Source: Verrucomicrobiia bacterium (GTDB lineage: Bacteria; Verrucomicrobiota; Verrucomicrobiia; Verrucomicrobiales; Akkermansiaceae). From it: DNA of 32,014 bases. The translations under genes and the position numbers were made by a program. Location: positions 1 to 32,014 of the forward strand of contig CANHKJ010000003.1 of NCBI GenBank assembly GCA_947460915.1, read 5' to 3'. The notes beneath the pieces were generated by a model. The model was not told the origin of the DNA, did no database searches, and saw only the letters and a list, made by a program, of their open reading frames with translations. Position 1 is the stretch's first letter, and every line of letters starts with the position of its first letter. This document shows positions 17,844 through 26,099 of the stretch, in pieces.

Positions 17844-18506
17844 TTATTCTTCTTCGGCATTTTTCAGCAAATGCTCGGTGATGATGCTACTCCATTTGTC
17901 ATAATTGAGACCGATCGCTTCATCCTCGCTGGTGATGAATGCAATAAGCTCAATGGCTTCTTTTTGCATTTCTCCGGTGGTGTGCTTCATCAATGCTAAT
18001 GTTGATGGTAGTTTTGCGATGTCATCGCGGTTGTATGCATCGTCTAGCGCAATACGATGCATTTCGGGAGACTCAAAATGATTGGCCTCCAGTTCAGGCA
18101 TTACGAGTTCAGCATAGTCCTCATCGTTGGTGAGGTTCAAGCCATGCTGGAGCGCATCTGCACGAACCTTGGTCGCGACTCGTGAGTCAGCAGCGATTGC
18201 CAGCAAGCCTTTGGCTGCCTGCAGAACCGGCACTTTGTCGTCGGAAAGAAGTCGACTAATCTCAGCATCTGCCAATTCTGGATCTACCGCTGTAGGACGC
18301 GGGATGCGGTCGGCACTCCGAGAGCTCGTGCGGGCTTTCGGTCTGTCTTGTGACGATGGCACAGGCTTACGAGCTTCTCTAACCGGCTCTGTTCCCTGCT
18401 CGGGCTTTCCTTGGCCAGAATCCAAATCACGAACAAGTCTGAATCCTAACAGAATTGCCACAATGATGAGAATTCCAATGAAAAGTCCGGCCGTTTTTGT
18501 TTTCAT
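17844..18506 (-). CDS. Membrane-anchored helical protein of unknown function
   Basis: Not recognised. The 220-residue product has an N-terminal membrane anchor (about 7-23: GLFIGILIIVAILLGF), then a charged, Ser/Pro/Arg-rich linker (about 28-72), then a region from about 75 that is almost wholly helical with Leu/Ala heptads, resembling HEAT-like repeat proteins. The tail ends in acidic residues. The domain should be extracytoplasmic. It stands alone, 50 nt upstream of tRNA-Arg on the same strand. The ATG start has no clear Shine-Dalgarno. Confidence 0.7.
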   Translation of the reverse strand: MKTKTAGLFIGILIIVAILLGFRLVRDLDSGQGKPEQGTEPVREARKPVPSSQDRPKARTSSRSADRIPRPTAVDPELADAEISRLLSDDKVPVLQAAKGLLAIAADSRVATKVRADALQHGLNLTNDEDYAELVMPELEANHFESPEMHRIALDDAYNRDDIAKLPSTLALMKHTTGEMQKEAIELIAFITSEDEAIGLNYDKWSSIITEHLLKNAEEE

Positions 18507-18565
18507 GTAAAGCGAAAGGAATAAAAGTATCGGTAGCCTCTGAACTGGCGAAGCAAGGAAGTAAT

Positions 18566-18874
18566 CTAGCCTCTCATCTCATAATTGCAAATCAATCCGA
18601 TCGCACGATTTGGTTTCTGCAGAACTACTTCATGAATGAACACCAAACTCAGCGGCAGTATTGTAAGATTGAATAGAGGAGTATCGACTGAAACATCAAT
18701 GACCGAAAGTGAATAAGGCCCAGCATTGGCAATCACGAACGCCCTGTGCATGAATCCAGCACTGGCCGAAGTCGTGCCAAGTTTAGAATCATCTTCGGTT
18801 CGAGGCGAAGAATATCCATCAAATATCGCGAATCCACAGCCTGACTGCGAGACTTCAGGGGCAACTGCAATCAT
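18566..18874 (-). pseudogene. Remnant of a choice-of-anchor-D-like domain
   Basis: A 102-codon frame whose translation follows the immunoglobulin-like choice-of-anchor-D pattern. It reads I-x-DG-x-SP-x3-D at the start (FAIFDGYSSPRTEDD), then LGT and FVIANAGPYSLSVIDVSV, which matches the usual F-x-I-x-N-x-G-x3-L-x-V block, then LFNLTILP. The rest (RAIGLICNYEMRG) fits the domain end only if an internal stretch is lost. There is no signal peptide or sorting signal, and a stop lies 11 codons upstream of the ATG. I infer a decayed piece of a larger secreted surface protein; a short functional gene is less likely. Confidence 0.4.
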
Positions 18875-18942
18875 TGCGGTTGAGGAAAAAATGCCGAGGA
18901 AATTTCATTTCAACAAATGATCGCCTGTCGGAAGCTTACGTT

Positions 18943-18972
18943 TTGTGAACGATACCACAACGTGCGTATATT
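18943..18972 (+). promoter_or_regulatory. Possible promoter of the envelope polysaccharide cluster
   Basis: TTGTGA (18943-18948) and TATATT (18967-18972) with an 18-nt spacer, about 100 nt before the acyltransferase ATG. The flanks are AT-rich, so chance matches are likely. Confidence 0.3.
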
Positions 18973-19071
18973 CATGAAAAACTGATATGTTGCTAAAGTA
19001 AAATATAAATTTTGCAAAGAATTTCTTAGACTTTGATGATCAATGCTTTTATGTTCCGTCTTGCCAATTAG

Positions 19072-20457
19072 ATGAAAATAGCAAAAGCTAGCAGCGTCTT
19101 GAGCACAATTCCGACAAAACCAAGCATTTCTCACTGGCTCGAATACACTTTTGTGATAATTTTCGAGACCTTTTTACGCTTCTTCCCGACTTCTGTTGTT
19201 GATCGACTATCGACTTTCATGGGACGTATTGCTTGGATTTGTTTGAAGTCTCGCCGTCGAACAGTCATTAGAAATTGCCGAATTGCTTGGGGTGATCAAT
19301 TAAATCTTGATCAAATCCAAGAATTGTCGAAATCCGTTTTTGAAACTAATGCTGCAAATTTGATTTGTGGTATGAAAATGGCGTTGATGAAAGACGAAAA
19401 GATTACTCCCCACGTTTCCTTTTCAGGCTTAGTCGATTTGCATCAGCAGCTAGAATCATCACCGCACGGCATTTTGTTAGCCCTAGCGCACATGGGCAAC
19501 TGGGAAATTCTCTCCCGACTTAATGCATTGCTGGCTCCAACTAGGTCCAGCGCGGCGTTTTTCCGCCCACTCAATAACCCCTTGATGAATCACATGATAA
19601 AAATGCGACGTGCAAGATCGGGAACAAAGCTTTTTTCTAACAAAGATGGTTTTACGCAAGCCTGCTCTCACCTGCGGATTGGAGGACTTCTCGGAATCCT
19701 CGCTGACCAAAACGCCGGAAATTCAGGCATCCGCATGCCATTTTTCGGCAGGAACACTTCCTGCTCGCCACTCGTGGAGATCCTACATAAAAAAACTAGT
19801 GCAACCATATTTTATGTTTCTATGACGAAAATTGGATCAGCTCGCTGGCATATTGATCTCCGAAAGCATCCAGATGATGAGCCTTGCGATACTTCATCAA
19901 TCATGCGTGGCATTGAAACTTCTCTCAATACCAGTCCCTGTGACGGTTTCTGGTTCCACAATCGATGGAAGTTAGGCGTTAAGCAACCTTTTGTGGTTCG
20001 TCAAACGAGAACCTCAAAGACTCCACATTCACAAAATAAACCCTGGCATATCGTCATTGTGTTATCAAATGATCCCAAAATTTGTCGCGCCTCTCTTCCG
20101 GCAATCGAGCAATTGATCGCACGAGAGAATGACTACCGTTTTTTAGTTTTCAATGCTCCGTTTGATTTTCAGTCCAACAGAGCCTCTCATGCAGTTCTTC
20201 CAAAAGACATTCCGTTGCGTGATTACCTTCGAGTCTTGGATGGAGAACAAACCTCCCCTATTGACATGGTAATTTTCTTCACAGCCCCTGATGAGCAGTT
20301 TGATACGAGAAAAACTTCTGACATTCCCTGGAACGCAGGATTTTCTCAAAAATACTCCACGCTGTTATCCACTCGTATTCCCCTGCCAACTACATCGCTC
20401 TACGAGACCTCGACATGGTATCACTTCATTGATGCGCTGGGCTGCAAAGCCTCTTGA
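19072..20457 (+). CDS. LpxL-like acyltransferase fused to a GT9-like half-domain
   Basis: A 461-residue protein. Residues about 15-310 are a lipid A late acyltransferase (LpxL/HtrB, LPLAT): an N-terminal membrane segment, catalytic HMGNWE (His140, Glu145), LADQNAGNSGIRMPFFGR, and WFHNRWK (294-300), the family end. It should add a secondary acyl chain to lipid A at the inner membrane. Residues about 324-461 are additional. PWHIVIVLSNDPK...LPAIEQL resembles the first strand and helix of GT9 heptosyltransferases, and GFSQKYSTLLSTRIPLP plus HFIDALG resemble the end of their N-terminal Rossmann domain. The glycine-aspartate motif after the first strand is not conserved and the donor-binding C-terminal domain is absent, so this half is probably not catalytic. 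The next gene overlaps or follows within 14 nt. Confidence 0.85.
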   Translation: MKIAKASSVLSTIPTKPSISHWLEYTFVIIFETFLRFFPTSVVDRLSTFMGRIAWICLKSRRRTVIRNCRIAWGDQLNLDQIQELSKSVFETNAANLICGMKMALMKDEKITPHVSFSGLVDLHQQLESSPHGILLALAHMGNWEILSRLNALLAPTRSSAAFFRPLNNPLMNHMIKMRRARSGTKLFSNKDGFTQACSHLRIGGLLGILADQNAGNSGIRMPFFGRNTSCSPLVEILHKKTSATIFYVSMTKIGSARWHIDLRKHPDDEPCDTSSIMRGIETSLNTSPCDGFWFHNRWKLGVKQPFVVRQTRTSKTPHSQNKPWHIVIVLSNDPKICRASLPAIEQLIARENDYRFLVFNAPFDFQSNRASHAVLPKDIPLRDYLRVLDGEQTSPIDMVIFFTAPDEQFDTRKTSDIPWNAGFSQKYSTLLSTRIPLPTTSLYETSTWYHFIDALGCKAS

Positions 20458-20471
20458 GACATTCATTTATC

Positions 20472-21377
20472 ATGCATAAAGCCTTGCAAATTCTCGTTCT
20501 TTCAGATGGCAAACCAGGACATCGCAATCAAAGCCTCGGTTTAGCCGAGGCGGTCCAACGCCTGACTTTTTCTCAAATCCAAGTCATCGAGATCACAAGT
20601 CGCAATCCATTTTCCTCCACCATTCAGACGCTAAAACAAGCCAAATCATTACCCCACCTGGATTTAATCATCGGTGCTGGTCATTCCACTCATATCCCCT
20701 TACTGACTCTTGGAAAAATACTTGATGCACCTACAGTGGTATTGATGAAACCAAGTCTTCCCTGCGCACTATTTGATCTATGTCTCGTTCCGCAACACGA
20801 TCTCGATGCTAAAGATTACCCTCCATACATCATTCCAACAGTCGGCGCTCTGAACCGCATTCAAGCTGGCACATCTTCAAATAATCGTGGACTGATAATG
20901 ATCGGCGGGCCATCCAAAGAATTTGCTTGGAATGGAGAACTACTTCAACGTGCTATTTCTGAAATCGTAACAAGCTCACCACTCGAATGGCATCTCACTG
21001 ACTCACGCCGCACGCCGCATGGTTTTCTGGACACAATTTCCTCACTGCCACTTACCATACACCCACACCAAACAACGACACCCAATTGGCTGCCAGCACA
21101 GCTTGCCGATGTTCGGGAAACATGGGTGACTCAAGATAGCGTCTCGATGATATTCGAAGCACTCAGCAGCAGTGCCGCCGTAGGAATCCTACCATTGCCT
21201 CCCAACAAAAAAATGTCCAAGATCTCGCGCGCAGTGCAACAACTCTGCGAGACTCAACAAGCATCGTTTTTTTCCGATTGGCAAAAATGTCACCTGCTTC
21301 CGGCATCTACCCCGTTGCGCGAGGCTGACCGCTGCGCTCGCTTCCTAGTGCAAGCATTATATCCTCATCGTCTGTGA
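20472..21377 (+). CDS. ELM1/GtrOC1-family putative glycosyltransferase (copy 1)
   Basis: A 301-residue member of the DUF1022/ELM1 family. SDGKPGHRNQSLGLAEAV at the N-terminus and LDLIIGAGHSTHIPLLTL are the family blocks, with MIGGPSKEFAW and TQDSVSMIFEAL in the second half. The bacterial family includes proteins of outer-core loci and is thought to be a GT-B-like glycosyltransferase; the mitochondrial-fission name comes from the plant relative. The frame is open to a TTG at 20454, which overlaps the acyltransferase stop as TTGA, but the ATG at 20472 fits better. The next gene overlaps its stop by 4 nt. Acceptor and donor unknown. Confidence 0.85.
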   Translation: MHKALQILVLSDGKPGHRNQSLGLAEAVQRLTFSQIQVIEITSRNPFSSTIQTLKQAKSLPHLDLIIGAGHSTHIPLLTLGKILDAPTVVLMKPSLPCALFDLCLVPQHDLDAKDYPPYIIPTVGALNRIQAGTSSNNRGLIMIGGPSKEFAWNGELLQRAISEIVTSSPLEWHLTDSRRTPHGFLDTISSLPLTIHPHQTTTPNWLPAQLADVRETWVTQDSVSMIFEALSSSAAVGILPLPPNKKMSKISRAVQQLCETQQASFFSDWQKCHLLPASTPLREADRCARFLVQALYPHRL

Positions 21378-22483
21378 AAATCATCCAAATCCTTCCCGAA
21401 CTCAACTCCGGAGGTGTCGAACGCGGCACCTGCGAGCTAGCCCAACATCTCGTGACAATCGGGCACGAATCCATCGTGATTTCACACGGTGGACGACTCA
21501 CGAAACGTCTTGCGGAACAAGGCACTCGACACATTACACTACCAGTTCACCGAAAGAGTTTAACTACATTTTTTCTCGTTGCCACCTTACGCCAAATATT
21601 TCTCACCGAGAAACCAGACATCATTCATGTTCGTTCACGAGTGCCCGCATGGATCGCTTGGCTCGCCTGGAAATCACTCCCTCGCTCATCTCGACCACGT
21701 TTCGTCAGCACCTTCCACGGATTTTATTCCGTCAATGCCTACTCACGAATCATGACGCGCGGCGAACAAATCATCGCCGTTTCCGCATCTGTCAAAAAAC
21801 ACATTCTCCAGCACTACCCCATCGCCCCAGAACGCGTCACAGTTATTCATCGCGGGATATCAAACGATTTCTACCATCCGAACTTTCAACCAAGTCCAGC
21901 ATGGATTGAACAATGGCGAAACGAATTTCCACAACTACAGGGCAAGTATTGCATCAACTTACCGGGTCGCATTTCGCGCTGGAAAGGACACGAACATTTT
22001 TGCCATCTCATCCATGCCTTACGACAAAAAAATCTTTCTGTTCACGGCACCATCGCAGGCTCATGTCATCCCAAAAAACAAGAATTCGGCAACGAACTTC
22101 GAGCCTTAATTCAATCCTTAAAACTCACCGATCACATCACTTTTCTCGGTGACCGCACCGACTTGCGTGAAGTCATGTCGGTATCCGATGCCGTCGTCAG
22201 CTTGTCGCTTGAGCCAGAAGCATTCGGGCGCGTGAGCCTAGAGGCAATGGGCTTAGGAAAACCCGTCGCAGCTTACCATCATGGCGGAGTCGCCGAGCAA
22301 CTCGACGCATTGTTTCCTGAGGGAAATGTCACTCCCGGCGATTGGAAATCTGCCGCTGAGCTCATCGCATCGTGGATCGATCAAGCACCCATGCCACCTG
22401 ATGAGAACACTTTTACGTTAGAAAAAATGCTCACCCAAACTGTCGAAGTCTATCATGAAGTTATGGCACGCAAACAAAATTAA
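21374..22483 (+). CDS. Glycosyltransferase family 4 protein
   Basis: A 369-residue GT-B glycosyltransferase. The N-terminal domain opens with IIQILPELNSGGVERGTCELAQHL, a glycine-rich acceptor-side motif. The C-terminal domain has INLPGRISRWKGHEHF and EPEAFGRVSLEAMGLGKPVAAYHHGGVAE, the E-x7-E donor-phosphate motif of GT4. It starts with GTG at 21374, overlapping the ELM1 stop as GTGA, so translational coupling is likely. Its stop shares the palindrome TTAA with the stop of the convergent second ELM1 gene. Probably adds a sugar to lipid A core or O-chain; specificity not readable. Confidence 0.92.
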   Translation: MKIIQILPELNSGGVERGTCELAQHLVTIGHESIVISHGGRLTKRLAEQGTRHITLPVHRKSLTTFFLVATLRQIFLTEKPDIIHVRSRVPAWIAWLAWKSLPRSSRPRFVSTFHGFYSVNAYSRIMTRGEQIIAVSASVKKHILQHYPIAPERVTVIHRGISNDFYHPNFQPSPAWIEQWRNEFPQLQGKYCINLPGRISRWKGHEHFCHLIHALRQKNLSVHGTIAGSCHPKKQEFGNELRALIQSLKLTDHITFLGDRTDLREVMSVSDAVVSLSLEPEAFGRVSLEAMGLGKPVAAYHHGGVAEQLDALFPEGNVTPGDWKSAAELIASWIDQAPMPPDENTFTLEKMLTQTVEVYHEVMARKQN

Positions 22484-23538
22484 AACTTCTTAACTTTATC
22501 AGCTCTTGCGACGAAAAACTGTTGAAGTAATGGTGTAATCTTCGAGCACACCATAGCATCCAAAGGAAGATCAAACACGGAGCTGTGTGAGCAAAAAGAA
22601 TCTACGAAATTCGCATTATCCAAGCGAAGTCGTTGAATCCATTTTTCGTATTCTGCCTTAAGAATAAAGTTTTCGTGCTTAGGATCTATCCGATGTTGAT
22701 TTGATGAAAAGACACTTACAGGTATTCCCGATGCCATTGCCTCGTGCATCATTGACATACTGTCCTCACTCACCAAAACACGCTCGGCTAGGCCCAGATA
22801 TGCGGCAACAACTCGTCTGGCATCGCCCTCACCCGCCCAGCAGGCATCGTAAATGGAGCTTTTGGAAAGCCGATTACGCAGGGCTGACTCCATCTCTCTG
22901 GGCGTACGCCGAGAAGTCGTGATCACCCACCGGAGTCCCTTTTGCGCAGCTACCTCGTTCAATCGATCACCTAGTAAATTCCCATCTTTTTCGCTCCATT
23001 CATAACCAGCACCATTCCCACCAATCATACAGCATGCAATTTTATGATTCAGCGGCGCACGTCCTTCTATAAAATTTTTCGCAGCTAATGCAGTAGTTTC
23101 GTGATTGATCGGCCCGGGCAAAGCTGGAAGCAAAACCACACCAGAAGACTCAAGTGAGGGATCATAATGAATCACCATTCCATAATCAGAAACCGGAATC
23201 GAGCGCGGAGAGCCAATAAAAATACTAAACGCAGATTTTTTTTTCCCTAGTGCGGCTACTGCCCACTGCACCCCACCACCAGACCCAATGATGATATCAG
23301 GCGATTCGCCGAATTTATCTCGGCCCGCCATTCCGCAGCAAGCGAAAGAGAACCCCAACGGCCAACACCTTTGCAGCAAGCGCCCCAACGGCCGCGTCCA
23401 AGCTCGATAGCGCACCTCAGTTACTCTTAATGAATATTCGTAACGCAAGCTGCCTAACATGCCCATTGTCAGAGAACGATGTCCAGCTTTTCTGTCCAGA
23501 ACAACCCAAACTGTTAGTTTTTTCTTGATTTCATTCAC
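22480..23538 (-). CDS. ELM1/GtrOC1-family putative glycosyltransferase (copy 2)
   Basis: A 352-residue second member of the ELM1/DUF1022 family, divergent from copy 1. VVLDRKAGHRSLTMGM replaces the SDGKPGHRNQSLGL motif, and SPDIIIGSGGGVQWAVAAL, CCMIGGNGAGYEW and SEDSMSMMHEAMASGIPVSVF match the later blocks. The start is uncertain: GTG at 23538 places the motif near residue 10 and was preferred; a TTG at 23577 would add 13 residues. It converges tail to tail on the GT4 gene. Its upstream gap of about 150 nt to the divergent pyruvyl transferase should hold promoters for both. Confidence 0.82.
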   Translation of the reverse strand: MNEIKKKLTVWVVLDRKAGHRSLTMGMLGSLRYEYSLRVTEVRYRAWTRPLGRLLQRCWPLGFSFACCGMAGRDKFGESPDIIIGSGGGVQWAVAALGKKKSAFSIFIGSPRSIPVSDYGMVIHYDPSLESSGVVLLPALPGPINHETTALAAKNFIEGRAPLNHKIACCMIGGNGAGYEWSEKDGNLLGDRLNEVAAQKGLRWVITTSRRTPREMESALRNRLSKSSIYDACWAGEGDARRVVAAYLGLAERVLVSEDSMSMMHEAMASGIPVSVFSSNQHRIDPKHENFILKAEYEKWIQRLRLDNANFVDSFCSHSSVFDLPLDAMVCSKITPLLQQFFVARADKVKKF

Positions 23539-23694
23539 GCGACGCAGAAGCGTAAAACATTTCAGCTGAAGAATCAAACGCCAATCTCTACTCGGAAAAT
23601 ATAATCCTAGGAGCTCAGAATTTCGTTATCACAGGTTTGACATAGGTTCAGAATCACAGCTACAATTCACCACAACAACCATAATCAACCGCTC

Positions 23695-24777
23695 GTGAAA
23701 GTTCTTTATTACCTCGACACGTCTACATCGATCAACTGGGGCAGTCAGGCAACCAGTGCTGGCATGCGACAACTTATCGAAAACAATCATCCTGAGGCTG
23801 AATTTATACCTTATACCTTTGCTCCACTACCGCTCAAATTATTCCCTTTTCTCCGAATAATTGCTGACAAAATGCTGCTTTGCAATATTCGCAAAAACAA
23901 TCTCCACAAGGTCAAGTCCATCTTGAGCTGGTATGGAATCGATCAGAACATATACAATCAATATGATGTTGTCTGCTTTAATGGTGAAGGTGCGATGCAT
24001 GACCAGTCTGGTCACTTTTTTCGGATGCTTGCTTCACTTTATGCATTCAAGGCAAATGGGAAAAAAGTGATTTCTATGAATCAAACGATCGACGTCAAAC
24101 CCGGAAGCCTACATGCGGCCATGCTTCAAGCGGTCTATCCACAGCTAGACGCCGTGCTTGTGCGCGAGCCGCTATCTCACAGGTTACTCAATCAACTCAA
24201 CATACCTAATACCGTTCTCGGTGATGCGGCATACGCACTGCCGCGATTATCAGAAGAGGAAATCGAGCAGCATTTCCGCACTTTCGACATCGATACAGGA
24301 TTCATCGCCCTAACAGCTTCCTCGATTCTTGACCGCAACGCTCGCTCAATTGCAACCATGGAAAAAATCATCCGCGCGCTTAAACCGCTGGGTCGTAGAA
24401 TCGTTTTCCTCGCTAATACCAAGACCGACCTCTATCTAGCAAAAAAAATCGCGCAATCTTATCATATTCAGATCATCAGCTACAAAGATGCGCAATACAA
24501 ACAAGCAATGGCGATCATTGCAAAAGCTGATCTTCTCGTCGGAGGTCGTCAACACCCTAACATTTTTGCCGCAATTTATCAAACTCCGTTCATCGGACTA
24601 GCGGGCAACACGCACAAAATGCAAGGTGTGATGGAATTGCTCAATTACCCGATTCAATCCAAAAATTGGGATATCAGCGAGACAGATTTACGAACTTGTG
24701 CAAGGGACATACTCGACGGAAAAATTGATTTTTCCGCAGTTACTGTTCCCATTGTTGCACAACTGACTTTGTATTAA
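23695..24777 (+). CDS. Polysaccharide pyruvyl transferase family protein
   Basis: A 360-residue protein of the family that transfers pyruvate from phosphoenolpyruvate to sugars as ketals. Family marks are the GTG-started N-terminus with SINWGSQATSAGM, VVCFNGEGAMHDQSG (about 92-106), VREPLSHRLLNQLNIPN with DAAYAL, and GGRQHPNIFAAIYQTPFIGLAGNTHKMQGVMELL, the conserved C-terminal substrate region. It would decorate a surface glycan with a negatively charged group. It is divergent from ELM1 copy 2 and convergent with the FkbM gene. No Shine-Dalgarno is visible. Confidence 0.9.
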   Translation: MKVLYYLDTSTSINWGSQATSAGMRQLIENNHPEAEFIPYTFAPLPLKLFPFLRIIADKMLLCNIRKNNLHKVKSILSWYGIDQNIYNQYDVVCFNGEGAMHDQSGHFFRMLASLYAFKANGKKVISMNQTIDVKPGSLHAAMLQAVYPQLDAVLVREPLSHRLLNQLNIPNTVLGDAAYALPRLSEEEIEQHFRTFDIDTGFIALTASSILDRNARSIATMEKIIRALKPLGRRIVFLANTKTDLYLAKKIAQSYHIQIISYKDAQYKQAMAIIAKADLLVGGRQHPNIFAAIYQTPFIGLAGNTHKMQGVMELLNYPIQSKNWDISETDLRTCARDILDGKIDFSAVTVPIVAQLTLY

Positions 24778-24838
24778 GCGAGAAACTCACAACGTCAACG
24801 CAGATCCAGAGTCTGTCATTTTGGACCGAGTCTCGTGA

Positions 24839-25654
24839 TCATGCACGAACAAAAACTCCATTCATGCGGCAACGCTTTTGTAAGCGATAACCACTACGTT
24901 CTAGCAATCGAATCAACGCCGAGTTTTCCGCATGAGCCAGCACCTCACATACAATCATACGGGGCAAGTCGGTTGCTTTTGTTTCTAGAAAATATGGCTC
25001 CAGAATTTCATTCTCCATACCCTCGACATCGATTTTCATACAATGTACTCTAGGAATTCCATTCTCTTCAAGAAACGTGCTCAGTTTGCAAATGCGGATT
25101 CTCTCTCCATGTTCGGATGCCGAGACTACTTGATTTTCACCAGAATTCCCCACCCCTTTGACAAGAACAACCTCTCCCTCCTCGCGTCCTAGCGCAATAC
25201 GGCGCAGATGCAGGTTATTGAGTTGATTTTGCTCGATGTTAAAAGACAACCGTCGGCAAAGAGCATCATCAGGCTCGAAGGCCTCAATGCGCAAATTTTT
25301 CTCTTTTTGCGAGGCCATCCATAGAGAATACGCTCCCACGTTGGCGCCTATATCGAGAAAAACTTCTCCGTCTTGAATCTCGTCACGAAGCAGTTGGCGC
25401 TCATCGTGATCCAGAAACTGCGGCATAAAAATCAATCTTTGCTCGGATAAATTCCCTTTTGATTTCAGACGTAACTTCAATCCCCAGACCACAACATCGA
25501 CCTCCTCACCGATCACCATTTTGAGAGGCTTCCTCAACCAAAAGGTCAATCTTCTCATCAGCTTACCGGTCGGCATGGCATGGCACATGCTAAGATAGCG
25601 CTGTGACCATGCACCTAAGCGATAGCTACCCCAATTAACATTACGTTCCGTCAT
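24839..25654 (-). CDS. FkbM family methyltransferase
   Basis: A 271-residue S-adenosylmethionine-dependent methyltransferase. The SAM-binding loop is FLDIGANVG (99-107), followed by EAFEPDDALCRRLSFNIEQN, the adenosine-binding strand typical of FkbM, and the HCMKIDVEGMENEIL block with the conserved D-x-E-G. FkbM enzymes O-methylate hydroxyls on natural products and on capsule or O-antigen sugars; the polysaccharide context suggests a sugar. The roughly 75 residues before the SAM domain are unassigned. It converges on the pyruvyl transferase gene with a 61-nt gap. Confidence 0.92.
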   Translation of the reverse strand: MTERNVNWGSYRLGAWSQRYLSMCHAMPTGKLMRRLTFWLRKPLKMVIGEEVDVVVWGLKLRLKSKGNLSEQRLIFMPQFLDHDERQLLRDEIQDGEVFLDIGANVGAYSLWMASQKEKNLRIEAFEPDDALCRRLSFNIEQNQLNNLHLRRIALGREEGEVVLVKGVGNSGENQVVSASEHGERIRICKLSTFLEENGIPRVHCMKIDVEGMENEILEPYFLETKATDLPRMIVCEVLAHAENSALIRLLERSGYRLQKRCRMNGVFVRA

Positions 25655-26099
25655 GCACTGATCTTCGTTGATGAGCCACTTTTTGAAAAGCTAATTTCTT
25701 CGTAAAAAATAATCTTTAGAACGCTAAAAACGTTTACCTTTTTCAGCATATTGAAAATGAACCGCTATGCAAATCGCGGCCGAAGCAACAAATCGCAAAA
25801 CCTCAGGATTCAGCGAAGGTAAAAATCACAATTTGTGGTGGTTTGTTACCCAGCCTTCTACTCATGATTCACAATGGGAATTAGCTCAAAAATCAACCTT
25901 GGCGCAGCATTTTTGTACACTTTCGCAATCGCGTTTGAAATCAAACTACCAGTGACATATCCCAGGCAGTAGCTGGAAAGGAGTTATCGATGATCGTTCA
26001 TAACCGATCCAAGCATTTAAAGCTCCCATTTAACCTACGAAAGACATGGATGATTTCAAAAAAGATTGATTACACTTCAATTTGAAGTAAAATGCGAGG
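25655..26099. other. Intergenic region upstream of the L,D-transpeptidase
   Basis: About 445 nt between the divergent FkbM and L,D-transpeptidase genes. A 62-codon frame at 25767-25955 has no recognisable similarity or start signal and is not called. Apart from the palindrome at 26074-26088 nothing was recognised. Confidence 0.45.
26074..26088. promoter_or_regulatory. Perfect inverted repeat just before the L,D-transpeptidase start
   Basis: ACTTCAA, one T, TTGAAGT is a perfect 7-bp palindrome ending 11 nt before the ATG at 26100. It could be an operator or an mRNA element at the ribosome site. GAGG directly abuts the ATG, too close to be a normal Shine-Dalgarno. Confidence 0.25.

Larger units (their letters stand above)
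18507..19071. other. Intergenic region with a gene remnant and promoter candidate
   Basis: About 565 nt between the divergent helical-protein gene and the acyltransferase gene. It holds a decayed anchor-D-like fragment on the minus strand (18566-18874), then an AT-rich leader before the acyltransferase with one promoter candidate. No RNA gene or insertion-sequence ends were seen. Confidence 0.5.

Noticed and set aside
25767-25955. 62-codon frame between the FkbM and L,D-transpeptidase genes
   Set aside because: No similarity, no start signal and no conserved composition.
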